DNA of 64,000 nt from Opeltia flavorubescens (Eukaryota; Ascomycota; Lecanoromycetes; Teloschistales; Teloschistaceae): assembly GCA_000442125.1 (NCBI GenBank), contig KE546968.1, positions 27,932-91,931 on the forward strand, read 5' to 3'. Positions within the stretch are counted from its first letter, which is position 1; each line of letters opens with the position of its first letter. A model generated the notes under the pieces. The model saw only the letters and a program-made list of their open reading frames with translations. It was not told where the DNA came from and searched no databases. Positions 11,760 to 23,745 of this stretch are shown here, one piece after another. The translations under genes were made by a program, and so were the position numbers.

Positions 11760-12811
11760 TCAATAATCATTCGATGGAGCCTTCCCAGCGCTCCTTCCCA
11801 TGCTCCAGGCACCCCAAAGAACCATGAACAGGATCGTCAAATTTGTGAGCTGACCGAAGATGATGAACAAGAAGGCGAGCGCTTGGTTGGCAGATGATGA
11901 CCAATTTGACACGTTCTCGTATATCATGACGATGTTGACGATGATGAAAAGGTTTCTCATCCAGATAAGAGGGACGACAACGAAGGTGAAGCGTGCCAGG
12001 AGGGGGCGCTCAATATTCTAGAGCCGTGTCAACCTATCTTCTCTACCGGCACTCAGTACCAATCAAGGATAGAACTTACACCGGCCGCGCCGTTCTTGTT
12101 AAGGTTCAGATAATTCCTAACAACTTCGATGGATACGCTGGTCGAGGTATAGATGACGACGCAGCGGAAGACGACGAACAGGATACGCGTGATACGGTCA
12201 TTGCTGATGGTATCCGAGAAGCTTAACGCATTATGGCCACTCCCTCGCGCAGAAAGCCCTTGACCCCACGCCGCAAGACCGAACACAAGAATTGCGATGA
12301 TGATGACGGTATTCCAGATCCTTGAGAAGGTTCCTGGTGAATTAACATTCGTTCCATTTGTTGTCAAATTATTCGAATGTAGCCAGACAGCAGCCGTCAG
12401 GAAGACGCTAAAGAGTATGGAGGCCAGCTGTTGCGTGAAGCTGAGAGCTGAGATGGTTGAAGTACTGATTGAAGCGGAGGAGGAGAGGTCAGATGTATAA
12501 TTGTAGTCGAAGGCCGAAGTGACTGAAGCAAGCGAGGCGGATTTTGCTTGAAGTGCAACCACTGCAGATTGTATAGCGTAGGCCAAAGTAAGGAAGAGCA
12601 ATGCCGGGATCAGGAATAGGTGGGTTGATAGTGTTGTTTTCAACGGGCCAGCACCCGAAGACCGTGTGAAAGAACGGATACGCCCATTGGCGATACGTGT
12701 GAGCACTATCACCGTCGCTGCGATAAAAAGTACAAAAGCCAAGATTGCTGTGATAATATCCAGTGCGAATATCGCCTTCACAGCTGTAGTGGTATTGGTA
12801 ATTCCCGGCAT
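11760..12811 (-). CDS. seven-helix integral membrane protein, unknown function
   Basis: Exons 12080-12811 and 11760-12017 give 329 residues; the intron has donor GTAAGT and acceptor CTCTAG. Seven hydrophobic stretches are visible, at about residues 15-38, 66-88, 125-145, 165-182, 207-225, 250-275 and 290-318. Segments 2 and 3 are separated by a Ser/Thr-rich loop. A NLTTNGTN stretch after helix 3 offers N-glycosylation sites. It resembles the many uncharacterised 7-helix proteins of Pezizomycotina, but I see none of the CFEM cysteines or rhodopsin-domain motifs that would place it in a named group. The reading frame is intact. It stands alone, transcribed towards the MFS gene. Confidence 0.75.
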
Positions 12812-13430
12812 AATCGTGTGTGTATTGGAATGAGTAAGAAAAAAGCAAGAGCGACATTGACGTTTACCTACAAAATCAGTATGTCATGCTTTGAAAAATT
12901 CAATGTCTTGGCATGCGCCTTGACTCCAGTCAAATCGCCATTACCATCCCCACGATAGCCGTTACAAGCTTGGCACTTCCTGTCAGGGTCCAGTCAGGGT
13001 CCAATCTCGGACCTTCCTCCGCGACAACTGCACATACTCTAAATGTCTTTCTTGCTTATCCTTCCTACTTTCTCTAGGCTTTATCTACCATGAGAAAATC
13101 TACTTTACATTTGGTAGATACATGTCAGATATTACAATTTCCTGGCAGAATACGCAGTTCCCTCTGTATAAGCCTCAAATACCAAAGTAGAATATCACAG
13201 TTCCAGCTCTTAAACCTCAGATAATGTCGTAAAAGCTGAAAGGGCTGTTTAGGAGGTCTTAGACTGGGTCCACGTTAAAAAGTCAGGCTACTTGTCAAAT
13301 CGCTCCTGTCGCAATAAATGTAGATGTGTATTAACTCCAATAGAGAGGAAAGAAATTCTATCGAGAACGTCCAAATGCCAAATCCTTGGTGTTGAGACTC
13401 TAAAATCTGAATAAAATAATCGATCGGTCT
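12812..13430. other. intergenic
   Basis: No coding or RNA gene seen. A short tandem duplication of the type GTCAGGGTCCA lies at about 12980-13005. Confidence 0.4.
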
Positions 13431-14559
13431 TTAACTCAAATCTGGAGTGCAAGGGCCGATGCCCACGTTATTAACCTCACCGGCAAGGAGAGGTACCCTA
13501 GTATCGAAGAGAGCAACATCATTCGCGCAGTCGTCGAATACATCGCGGTAGATCCGGCAAGTATTGACCGTACTCGGTTGATCCAGACTGCCACGACCAG
13601 GAGTCAATTGCGAATTGTCATAATTCTAATACAATTTGTCAGTATCAGGTCTGAGTCTCTTGGCCACGAAAGGGCGGAGAGACGAGAGAGGAGAGAGGTC
13701 ATTAGAGGCATGGGATAGCTTACTCCGTACGTAAAGGCTACGCAGCTTGGGGTGTCCAGGTAGCATGCGCTGCAGCAATCCTGAAGGCTGTTGATTGGGA
13801 ACCTGGAGCGGACTTCCTGGGCGGTGCCAGCAATGGCCTCCTCCCCAGGTTGGAAAAGCCGGACAGGACTTGCAGTGATGGCGGATGGGAGGCATTCAGG
13901 TGCTGCACCGAGGACGGTGGAAGTTGAGGTGGACGTGGACGTCACTGTTGTTGTTTCTGTAGATGTCTAGGAAGCAGATTAGACAAGTGGGTTTCCAGAT
14001 GAGAGTGGACAGGGGCATTAGCTTACCGAAACTGGAGCTGTGATGGTTGCTGTGTTTCGGACTGTCGTCGTTGAAGGAGTAATCGAGAGGCAGGAACACG
14101 CTTGGGAGATTTTGCTAGAAGCAAAGGCAGCTACATAGGGGGGTAGACTGCCTCCTCTCTTTTTGACTGGAGCTCCAGTGGTCTGTGGAAGACCTAGAGT
14201 TGTTGTAATCGTAATATCACTGGAAGAATATGAGCGTGTTATGCTTAGGTAATACTGTGATCGAGTACTCACGTGGAAACTGTTACTGTCGTTGTAGTGG
14301 TCGCTGCTGCAGGCGTGACCGTGGCTGTAGAGGCGATTGTGGCAGTCTGCAGTGGGATCGAGATGAAAGAGCTGCAGAACTTCGTCGCTGAGGCGCTGAT
14401 AGTCGGGTTGTGCAGTATCTTGACGATATCTGATACCACTTGGCAAGTCGAGAGACCACGAGCGGCAAGCTCTTCGGGTGTAGTAGCAACAGGGGTGCTA
14501 TACACCTGCGAGATGAAGCATGAAGAGAGCAGCAGCGCTGATAATTTCGTGAACGCCAT
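13431..14559 (-). CDS. secreted Thr-rich, Cys-containing protein (paralogue of the gene at 27098)
   Basis: Four exons (14273-14559, 14027-14219, 13724-13966, 13431-13625) keep phase throughout and give 305 residues. An N-terminal signal peptide ends near residue 21. The first domain carries LSTCQVVSDIVKIL and a TKFCSSFISIP motif, followed by a Thr/Val-rich linker and QACSCLSITPSTT, a Cys pattern common in ascomycete secreted proteins. After another Thr-rich spacer, the C-terminal half has DCCSACYLDTPSCVAFTYG and ends with CRIYRD and two more Cys, like a PAN/Apple-type fold. Introns are 53, 60 and 98 nt with GTGAGT or GTAAGC donors. Its product is expected at the cell surface or outside. The function is unknown; a carbohydrate- or protein-binding role is inferred from the Apple-like Cys spacing only. 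Confidence 0.8.
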
Positions 14560-16335
14560 CAGGATAGCTCGCTGTAGAAGAAGTGACTAGGATTGTAACA
14601 AAGGGATTTGCCGACAAGTTTCTCGGATATAAGGTCTGTAATTTGAAGATTTGTAGGTTCAATGATATTATCCTGCGTCTCGCGCGATCGAAGGAATTGG
14701 GACTCGAAGCTGGTTGCAATCCGCTGAAGGCATTTTTTCGAGACGAAGGAAAGACTCCTAATATATTGAAAATAACCTGGTCAGCTAGCTGAGATATCTC
14801 CTCCGTATAAATCGTTCTAGATCCTCGTATCCTACGACCCTCTTCTTATCCTTACCGATTTGAGCTGCTGACATCTCTGATCATTGACAAAATTATTTTG
14901 TGCCATACCGCAAGGGCATGCTAAAGACGGCTTAGACGAAGTTTGATTAGGGTTGAACAGCTCTATCACCACTTCGATAATTCCAGCTAGCGTTGGAGAG
15001 AACTATGTTGCTTCATGTCGCAGTACACGGGTCCATCTACTACGCCACGTGTGAGATACTAGATGAAGCGCCTCGGAAGAACCCGACCACGTCTAAATAC
15101 GAGGCAGGCACGCAGGCACCAAGCTAATTATACCAGGATGGGTAACCGAAAGCGAGGTCAAAATGCTTCTAGAATAGATCTTCCACTAGTTCATGCAGTA
15201 GCCGCCAGCCACATGTAATATTTGAGCTGAATTGTATTCTGGTGCGCGCCTAGCGCTGCCGCCGCCACTTCTTATTCCTGCACCAACAATGCCCTGGTCA
15301 GTGTGGAGGGTCACCCAGCTGTCGCTCTCGCTGTTGAGCTTGTAGTAGTTTACACCACCGTAGCATCGCAGAATTTGTGAAGAACTTGGTGAGAAGCTCT
15401 CTCGGCAGCAGAACGTTTGGTATTTCGTAAAAAGATGCGGTCACATACTGCGCGCCTGAGAGATAGAATACCAAGCCGAAGACTTATGATTTAATCAGAG
15501 CACATTTTGCTTGACCAGGCACAGTATCGATTTGATCAAGCTCTGACAATGTTTCCATAAGATTCAATCGATGCTCCGCCAAAAGTTTCCAAGATTGAGT
15601 CAACATGATACCTCTACATTCGACTAGAATTGACAAAAATGATCGTTGACCTTACGCTGAGCAAAAATGCGTTCGGTCCTGATTCATAACGCGTGAAGCG
15701 GATTATGAGATAATGGTCCAATAATTATCGCCAGGTTCCAATCGAGACGAGCGTTGTTGGAAAGCAGTACTCAAAGCTAGGAAGGGTGTGAATTGTCAAT
15801 TGCATTACAAACAGACTTTCACCTTCAACGGGGCTGTAAAAAATGTTCGCGGTAGACTTTGACGGCCGATTTGATAATGAAAAGATCCGACTATTAGCCA
15901 CGCTCCTGGCATGGTCGTGTCTTCGGGTGTCAGCTGGCTAGCGGGTAGCTGTGGCTGTCGCAGCGAGCGCTAGAGCCTGTAACGGCATTTGCAGCCTTAA
16001 GCAAGAAATAAGCAGGGTCGATATAATCTATTTGAAGCACATGATGTTATTCCAACCAGGCGAAAACAACATTTGGCTCTTCTAATCAAGTTTCCGTCCG
16101 CAAGAGCAGAGGTGTCCTAATGACCTTTATTCAAAGTTTCTTTGTCAAGACTCTACATCTATCTCCATCATGAGTGGAATTATACAAACTTAGGGTATCC
16201 GCTACCGTTATCATTGAGTGGCTGTATTAATGTGTTTAGCGTATGAAGAGTAGTTGCCTGCAATATCATGTTTAGAAGTTAAAAATCTCAAAGTCGGACA
16301 TTATAGTCGCAGCCCTTGGAGATTGCTTCTAACGA
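14560..16335. other. intergenic, 1.8 kb
   Basis: No gene, tRNA or recognisable transposon seen on either strand. Short open frames here overlap the promoter side of the secreted gene and show no family features. Confidence 0.45.
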
Positions 16336-19300
16336 TTATAATTCCTCATCCATATTACCTCTCTCTGCTATCCACTCGCCGAACTCATCTTTTTTCGCAG
16401 GTTCTTGTATGAGGATATCTATACCATACCCATCGTCGTCTACAGGCTCTTGCGAAACGGCAATCACATTGCCATTTAGAGCCGCAAGTCCAGGCATGAT
16501 AGTCTGAACGTTGCCATTCACTGCTGCGGGTTCTTGGGCCATAGTCTTCAGAGGCACCTTGCTCAGACCCACATCTTCTCCATTCAGATACGACATCAAC
16601 ATAGAAGTAAGCCTCTTGAACAGCGTCATATCATCTGCGCCAGGCCTCCAAGGCAACCACTCGAGCAGGAATTCAAAATCTCGCTTGCCGCCGAATATGC
16701 CCCGGATAGTTATTACAAATGGCGTTTGCTTTTTTGCGTCGGCAGTGATGGTGCCGTTGAGGCTGATATGCTGGATGTCAACCAAGTTCCCAACAGCATC
16801 TTTCATGATGTCACTGAGGCCGTCGAAAGCGCTTTGTTGTAGGCTATCGAAGTTGTCGAGGCCTTTGTTGGCGGCCACCAGAAGGGTGTCATCGTTCTTG
16901 ATTTTCTCGACCTCTTCTTGCGCCGTCTTGACAAGGTTGGCTTTCACGCTGTTGAGCAAATTTTGGAGGTCAGTAGTGAGGTTGTCCAGAGCGGCTTTTT
17001 GCTCGTTGACGAAGTTGGTCAGTTCAAGAGATGCATTATCAACCAAGCTTTGGACTTCGTTCACTGTTGTTTTCCACTCATGGTTGAGGTCGTCGATAGT
17101 TTTGTCAAGCTCTTCGGCAAAACCCTTGACGGCCCCTTTGGCTTCTTCGTAGCTATTCTCAAGTTTGTTACCTAATTCCGCAAGATCGTTGTCCAGCTCA
17201 TCCAGGAAATTGCCGGCGTCTTTGAACTCTTGGGAATGAACGATGCGATCTAGCAGGTCTAATGCTGTTTCGCATCCCGCAACGAAAATCGTGAGCGCAG
17301 TCAGGTTAGCCCGTGCTTCGCTCTCATCGACGCTGTGTATGTGTGTTAGCAAGCCCAATGGCAAATCAGGTCATGGCCTTGTCGGTTACTCACGGATGCC
17401 AGAAGCCATCAATCTCATCGACGCGTCTGTCCCAGTAATCCCTCTCCCCTGCAGTTTGCATTAGTATGACAAGCGCAGATTACCATGAGAGAGGGTTCAA
17501 GTTACTCACTTCGTCTATTATCGAGATCGTTGCGCGCCTGGCGAAGGATATCATCGACTGTAATACCACCGAATTCGCTAAGCATTTTACGCTCCTGTTG
17601 AGCTTTCTGGCCTGCTTTCTCCTGCTTCTTGCGTGCAATCTCCGCAACACGAGCATTTTCTTCAGCTTCTCTCCGGTTCTTCCGCTCTTGAGCTTCTCGC
17701 TTCTTGATCGCCCACTCCTCATCAGCTACTCGCTGCCTCCGTTGCTTTTCAGCTTCATTCCTTGCCTTGGCCTCTTCTAGCTCGCGACCTCGCTCCAGAG
17801 TTCGCTGCTTGTTTTCCTGGATCCTCTTCTCGATATCGGCTTTCTCCTCATCTAGATCTTTCTCTGCGGCGCGTAGCTTCTCCAATGCCGCATCCATCAA
17901 AGCGCGCTTTTTGTTCTCGAGTGCTTGTAGCTCGGCTTTGACCTTGTTCACCCCTTCCGATAGCGTTTTCGAGGTCGACTTTAGCACTTCTGTCAAGGAA
18001 TCGATGATCTGCTGGATGATGGTCTGTTCAAAGACAGCAGAAACTTCGAAATCGGCGTCGCGCGGGCGATCAAGGTACTTGCTGTCAAGCATCTTGGCGT
18101 GCAGTTGGAGCTTGACGAGATCGTTCCACTGTAGTAAGAAATCCAAGGAGAATCTGGGCTCCGGTTTATACTGGCACATGATGTCTGCATACGCGGTAAG
18201 GCCGAAGATCTCAATTCTACCATTGAGCAGGAAAGACTGTTTCGACAAGGTGATCTCAAGATCTAGCATGGCATACTTATCCTCACACCGCTGCGAAGCG
18301 ACCAATGCAGTCTTATCAGGATCACCTTTGGCAATCTTTTCTGCGGTGATCTGTTGCATTGCAACTGGCCAGTCAGTCAAGACAGGCAGCTCCTTTTCCC
18401 CCGTCAATTTGAGGCACCCTACCTCAAAAGATGGAATGCAAGCCAACAGTTTGAGACCAGAGATGGAGATATCGCAACTGAAAAAGGCGTCTTGGCCGTT
18501 GATGCTCATAATACCTCGCATACGAAGGCCAGGGGGGTATGTCTGCGACCCAAAAGAGCCACCAAGGCTGGCATAAATTTCCAGATTCCGGAATGAAGCG
18601 ACCGAACCATCGCCAGCAGGAATAGTGGTATCTGTCAACGCCGAGGCAATGTCGACGAGGTCCAAGTATGAGAGAGACGTCGCATTGACGACAATGATGA
18701 AGTCCATCGGATTCTCGCTCAGATTAACTGTCATTCCATAGGTTTTCTGCTTTGGAGTCTCGTAGTCGATACATAGCGTGCCGGACAAGCCCAATCCTGC
18801 AGGCATACCTGTGGCTGCCAACTGGGTCCAGATCACGCTGATTTGAACACCCAGCTTCTGACCATCACCTGTGGCTCCGAGGGCAATCCTCTTGCTCAGA
18901 CCAAACGGATTTTTGATGACGCCGTCCATGACCAGTGCAAGCTTGCCTCCAACGGCATCGCCTTCGAGCATCAACTCGAAATCAAGGTTTCGGTCAGTCT
19001 CCATAGTGACCACACAATGACCTATGAATTCAACTTTGGGGCCTGAAAAACCAGCCGAAATTCGGCAATAGACATCTCCAACCTTGACACGAGAGCCGAG
19101 CTCAACCGACATTGTCTTGGGAAGGTATATGGCTACAGATGGGAGGCCGCCAGATTGAATTCCAAGGTAGAGGTACGCTGTATCTTTCGGATCCGCTTTC
19201 TTCACGAGGTTGCTTTTCCCGTCGATGAGTGGCACAGTTTCCAAGTATGTGCAGAGGAAAATACCTGAACAAGATTAGCATCGGTTGGGGAGCTATTTGT

Positions 19301-21944
19301 TGAACACTCCAGACACACACCTTTCTTGACTGGAAACTGTTGAGCATCAGGCGGCAGCATTGTGGGATCAACGTCAATGTTGGAAGCCACGAGCCAGACT
19401 TTTTTGAGGCTGAAGTCCAAGTCTCCATTCTTGGGACAGTAATCGACCAGGTCCGCAAGACTCAAACCAGACTCAGCTTGTCCCACGGCGATGTAGCCCC
19501 ATCCACCACCAGCTTTGCGTACAATCTGCAAAGAGACCGTGATTTTGAGATCTTCGCGGTAGGTAAAAGTACCTTTAACACTGAGTCCACCATACCATCC
19601 AACTGATTTTTTGATAGCTTTTGCTGCAGTATCATCCTTGCTGGCGTTCTTGCCCACGCAGCCAACAAAAAAGCTTACTTCAGCATCCTCAATGGTCAGG
19701 TTTTTCTCGTCGTCGACTTCCCATTTCGGTGTTGCGGCAGTAAGAGATACTCCTTCGGTCGAAAGTAAAATCTTAGCAGTGACTTCTTTGCCATAGATCG
19801 TAAGGTCCCCTTCCAATTGCAAGCCATCCTTGGATAGCTCCACGGTAAGCCTTTTCGCTTGAATATCAATGTCCGTATCGCCCAAGGATACATTGTGAGT
19901 CGTCTCGAAGAGTTGCTTGATCTTCTTGAAGGTGACATCGTGTAAAGTGCCCTTGATTTTTGAAGAGACTAGAGGTAGGTCAGCATATTAAGCTCGAGCA
20001 AAATAGGATCAGTGTTTCGTGAGTCAAGGCCCGCTGCATGCCGAGGACGACTTAGACGATAGGATCATTGTATGGAATAGCGAATCCAGGTCCACGTTCG
20101 AGTAGTCTAGGCGATGAAGCGAGGACAAGGTACTTTAAGTAGGTCCTAGAGACCACAAGAAGGCACTCTTTGGAAATTCGATATAGATTTAGCAACTTAC
20201 CGAAATCTTTGGTGATCTTTCCATAGATTGTGACCTCACCGATGGAGCTTTCCCAGCCCGCCTGAAGAGCGATGAAAGCTTGATCGTCCCCCTCCTTACC
20301 CTTCTTCATTTCAAAGCGTCCCATCAAATCTTTGAATTCTTTCTCTTGTGTGACGTCTCCAGCTTCCCCGTTTTTTTCAGCCAAGTGCTTTGCCGTACTG
20401 AGGCTTCCCGTCCTCTCGGTTTCGCTATTCTTGTTCTCGTCCGCTAGTCCATTACTTTCCTTTTCGGGATCATCCTGTGATTTATTCTCGCTCTTGAAAT
20501 CCAGAGGATAGCCGACTTTGAAAAGAACATTCTTCAGCTGTGGCAAATCAGTAAGGCTGAGCACCTGACTCAAGATGGCTCACGACATACGTCAATGTTG
20601 TCAAAACCGAAGACGTTGTCCCACGCCTTCTCTTTGCCTCTCGGTGACATGGTAAAGATCATTATGTTCTTGATAATGGAAAGATCCAAGTCCAGGGCTA
20701 GAGCTAGCGGCTGACCTGGTACGGGTAACTCGACTGTACCGAAGAAGGAGTAGTTGATGTATCGTGATACCTCGTCATCATCTTTTTGATCGTCCTCTTC
20801 GTCTGCGTCCTTCTCCTCCTCCTCCTCTTCCTCCTCCTCCTCCTCCTCTTCTTCTTCTTCTTCCTCTTCATCTTCCTCCGCTTCGTCGTTTTCAACCTCA
20901 GCTTCCAATTCACCCTCTTCTGCTGCGTCTTTTTCATCTTCTGTCCCAACCTCGAGCATTTCTACATCAGCTTTCTCACCAGTCGAAGGAGCATCCGTAG
21001 CCGGTAAACCCTGTAATCTCGTCAGCATAACGGCGGTATAAAGCTGAACGGCAGCTGACCTTTTCTCCGACGATTGCAAGGCCTGGCAAGACAGCCGCTT
21101 TGGCAGCATCAAGTAGAGCCGGCTCGCCATCCTTAGTAATTGAGATAGTCGCACCGAGCGAGGTGATGCGAATGAGTTTGGAATCGGCGGGATACTGTAT
21201 GTTACAGCCGACAAAGCAGCCAGCCAGGGTCAACGACTCAATTTCAACATCCTTGTCATAGTCCAAAATCACCCCCAGGAAGGCAGTCACGCGCAAGAGT
21301 GGCTCATTTTGCCCAAGGATGGAACCGAATACCTCCCCGACTTCTCGCAATGGACCCTTGAGCTCGACCTCTGCTACCAACGAGGCGCCTGCAGGCTTGT
21401 CACCCTCGGCACTGAAACGATACTCCAGGGCACACTTCTTTAAAGGTATTCTTTGGAAGATACTCCGAGGAAGCCGAGGGAAGAACTTGAATAAAGGTGT
21501 GTGTTCGTCAATCTCGATCTTGACCGAGCTGTGGCCGGCTTCCTTAAGCTTCAAAGCAGCCAGCTTGAAGGCTTGCCAACTTTGCACCTTGTTTTGGCCA
21601 TCCTTGCGATTATTGTCGGCAGCATCCGCTGCTGCCGGGACTGCTTGAACGAGTTTCGTCTCTCCAACATCAGGTCTGACCTCAATAGCAGGCTTGAAAT
21701 CAGAGCTGTCACCATTCTCCGGCTTCGTAATACCATTCTGTCGCTGGTGCTTCCGCTTCTGGGTAGGGTCATCCGCACCGACGCTGAGGTCGCGCTTTCT
21801 TCTTCCACGGGTTTCCTGATTGGGGCTTTTGCTGTCAACATTGCTCTCAACAGGCCCATTGCCTGTCTTCGATCGCTTGGTAGCATCAGCATGATCGGCA
21901 CTGTTTGCGCGCTTTCGCCCTGCGCGACGTGCTTGAGGAGCCAT
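16336..21944 (-). CDS. giant beta-repeat and coiled-coil protein, unknown function
   Basis: Seven exons keep phase: 21060-21944, 20591-21010, 20201-20537, 19321-19968, 17510-19264, 17394-17448, 16336-17332, giving about 1,698 residues. Residues 1-60 are basic with NLS-like RRAGRKR and QKRKHQRQ. Residues 316-372 are acidic, with an almost unbroken Glu run. Residues 90-320 and 400-1180 are beta-strand units whose recurring pattern is xLxDLV, then a strand ending in VAS or YAS, then GLxLxGxxTIxG; examples are SLADLVDYC / KKVWLVAS, SYLDLVDIAS / NLEIYASLGG and GLQLEGDLTIYGKE. About 1185-1335 is a long charged coiled coil (ELQALENKKRALMDAALEK and on), and 1367-1530 a second amphipathic helical region. 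No signal peptide, membrane helix or catalytic motif was seen. The layout recalls large beta-repeat proteins of the DUF6603 kind, from memory and untested. The 53-nt second intron is chosen over a 26-nt one because it has an ACTGAT branch site. Confidence 0.8.
20815..20880. repeat. trinucleotide (CTC/TTC) microsatellite coding a Glu run
   Basis: A run of CTC, TTC and related triplets on the plus strand encodes the Glu run of the giant protein on the minus strand. Triplet runs of this kind change length readily, so the run length probably varies among strains. Confidence 0.8.
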
Positions 21945-22926
21945 GTCCACAGACAGGCTATAGGGAAGGTATTGAGAAGCAGGACGCGACTAATCGATCT
22001 TGAATGCTGGGGACTTTCACCAAAAGCTGGTTGAGGGTTCTCAGGAAGTGTCTCGACTGAGAAACAAGGAGTAAACACAGGGTTGAAGAACAGCGTAGTT
22101 TACTTATAGACAAAGAAGTGGGATCTCTTTCCTCCCATCTCTCTATATGAGTCTAGTCGTCTGGACGTCAATGGTGATCCGTCTTGCCTCAAAGAGCCCC
22201 CGCGGCCCCTGCCCATGCATGCGATAGTGACAGTTCCACCACCAGGGGCCGTCAACCGCAGGAGATCTTGATCAAGTGCCAGGCCCTTTTCCGCATCTGG
22301 CCATTGCGTGGAAGCCATCTGTCGCATACCCATCTCTTGGGGTATCGCGGGGAAAGCCACTAGGAGATTGAAAGCTGAGCAAGGTGTCCTAGACCTGACG
22401 ATCGTGTTGTAATGTGAAGATCCTGCCCTGTGCAAGGGAAAGATCGCCATAGTCTAAACTCCGTTGGGAAGCCTTGGCATCCCTTATTCTCGATACAGCT
22501 TAGTGTTCTTGCCCGAAGCGGACTTCACTGTGATTTGTCTCCACATACACGCCACTGGCGTCACCTGCAGGCAGGCAGCCGGCCCGCAGTGCTTTTGTCA
22601 GGAACCAAACACCTGCATTTCCCCAGCCTCATCCCAATGATCGACGCACTCATCCCTGGGCATCCAGTTCCCTGCTTAGTAGATCAAGGGAGACCATTCT
22701 CCATTAAATCGCGCCTCCATGTTCGTTAAAGTCCACCCGTCTAAGATGATATATAGCTCGACAAAGTTGCAATATCAATATTTTGGAAGGCATGTTTGAC
22801 AGGACTAGGGGAACGGGATCGAAAATTATCTTATTTATTATATGACGACCTAAATTGCTATGACATCTATAGATAGCCGATAGGCTCTTTATGAGGCAAC
22901 TTTTGAGATACTCCGAGCAGTAAGCA
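21945..22926. other. intergenic, shared upstream region of the giant gene
   Basis: It holds the presumed promoter of the giant gene. The 116-codon minus-strand frame at 22100-22450 shows no family features and is not called. About 22740-22900 is AT-rich. Confidence 0.4.
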
Positions 22927-23745
22927 TCACAGAACTCTATAGGATACCCTACTCGTTCCCTTGGAGCGCGAGATCTTCTTCACCTCAATCTTCCCAACCT
23001 GACTACAATCCTTCACATGCGTTCCACCGCAGGGATAACTTCCCAGTCCCTCCATCTCCACAACCCTCCCCATAACCTCTCCCTCCGGCAACGCAAATCC
23101 CTCAGCAACACCAGTGCATTTCTCCAGCAAATCTTCCATAGACCACCAATGAATCTTTACCGGTTTAGCCGATCGTACAAACTCGTCCGTCTTCGCCTGG
23201 ATAGCAGCTTTATGCTTCCCCTCGATCAACCCTCCAAACTCAACAGCTGCAGAGTCTGGATAATGCGAGGCTTTCGACTCCGTTAGCGGAGGAAGTACAC
23301 CCTCGCGAGACAATGCGTTGATCGCGAGGCCTAAGATGTGTCCCGCGGTATGCAGCCGGGAGTGCAGATTACGCTTCTCCTCATCGACGAACTGTTGAAC
23401 GTTATCTCCTGCTTTGAAGCTAGCATCGCTGTTTGAGGCGAAGCGGCCGAAATGAAGTATCTGGCTTCCTTGCGTCGGATGACGCACTGATTCAACTGCG
23501 AACATCGAGTTTATGTTCCTGGGTCCACCGGGGATGATTATTCCGATTTCAGAGGGCTGGCCACCGCCTTGGGCATGGAAGATGGTAGATTCGGTGATTA
23601 CGGCATGCTCTACACCTGGAGTATTTTTCACAAGGAACTTGTCCGGTTCCGAAAGTACAGATACTGGGACAATCGAAAGGGTCTTCGCAACATGAACTAG
23701 CCCTCCTCCTTCTTCTTGATAGACTAGTCTCGTTCGATCTGCCAT
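22927..23745 (-). CDS. AlaX-type alanyl-tRNA editing protein
   Basis: A single exon of 272 residues; the ATG at 23745 is chosen because the frame upstream has only TTG. It is a stand-alone homologue of the AlaRS editing domain, which hydrolyses Ser- or Gly-mischarged tRNA(Ala) in trans. The zinc-binding residues are visible: LHTAGH (H132 and H136) and CGGTH (C239 and H243). Also present is HAQGGGQPSEIG (58-68), the editing-domain Gly-rich loop. The length suits the type II AlaX proteins, which lack the AlaRS C-Ala part. It should act in the cytosol or mitochondria; no targeting peptide is evident. An extra upstream exon cannot be excluded because a CAG acceptor lies just before a TTG-led stretch. 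Confidence 0.88.
   Translation of the reverse strand: MADRTRLVYQEEGGGLVHVAKTLSIVPVSVLSEPDKFLVKNTPGVEHAVITESTIFHAQGGGQPSEIGIIIPGGPRNINSMFAVESVRHPTQGSQILHFGRFASNSDASFKAGDNVQQFVDEEKRNLHSRLHTAGHILGLAINALSREGVLPPLTESKASHYPDSAAVEFGGLIEGKHKAAIQAKTDEFVRSAKPVKIHWWSMEDLLEKCTGVAEGFALPEGEVMGRVVEMEGLGSYPCGGTHVKDCSQVGKIEVKKISRSKGTSRVSYRVL

Noticed and set aside
20565-20590. 26-nt intron between exons 2 and 3 of the giant gene
   Set aside because: Too short for splicing; a 53-nt intron from the same donor with an ACTGAT branch site and CACAG acceptor keeps the same frame.
20764-21007. Pro/Leu-rich plus-strand frames opposite the Glu run
   Set aside because: They are frame shadows of the CTC/TTC triplet run that codes the Glu run of the giant protein.
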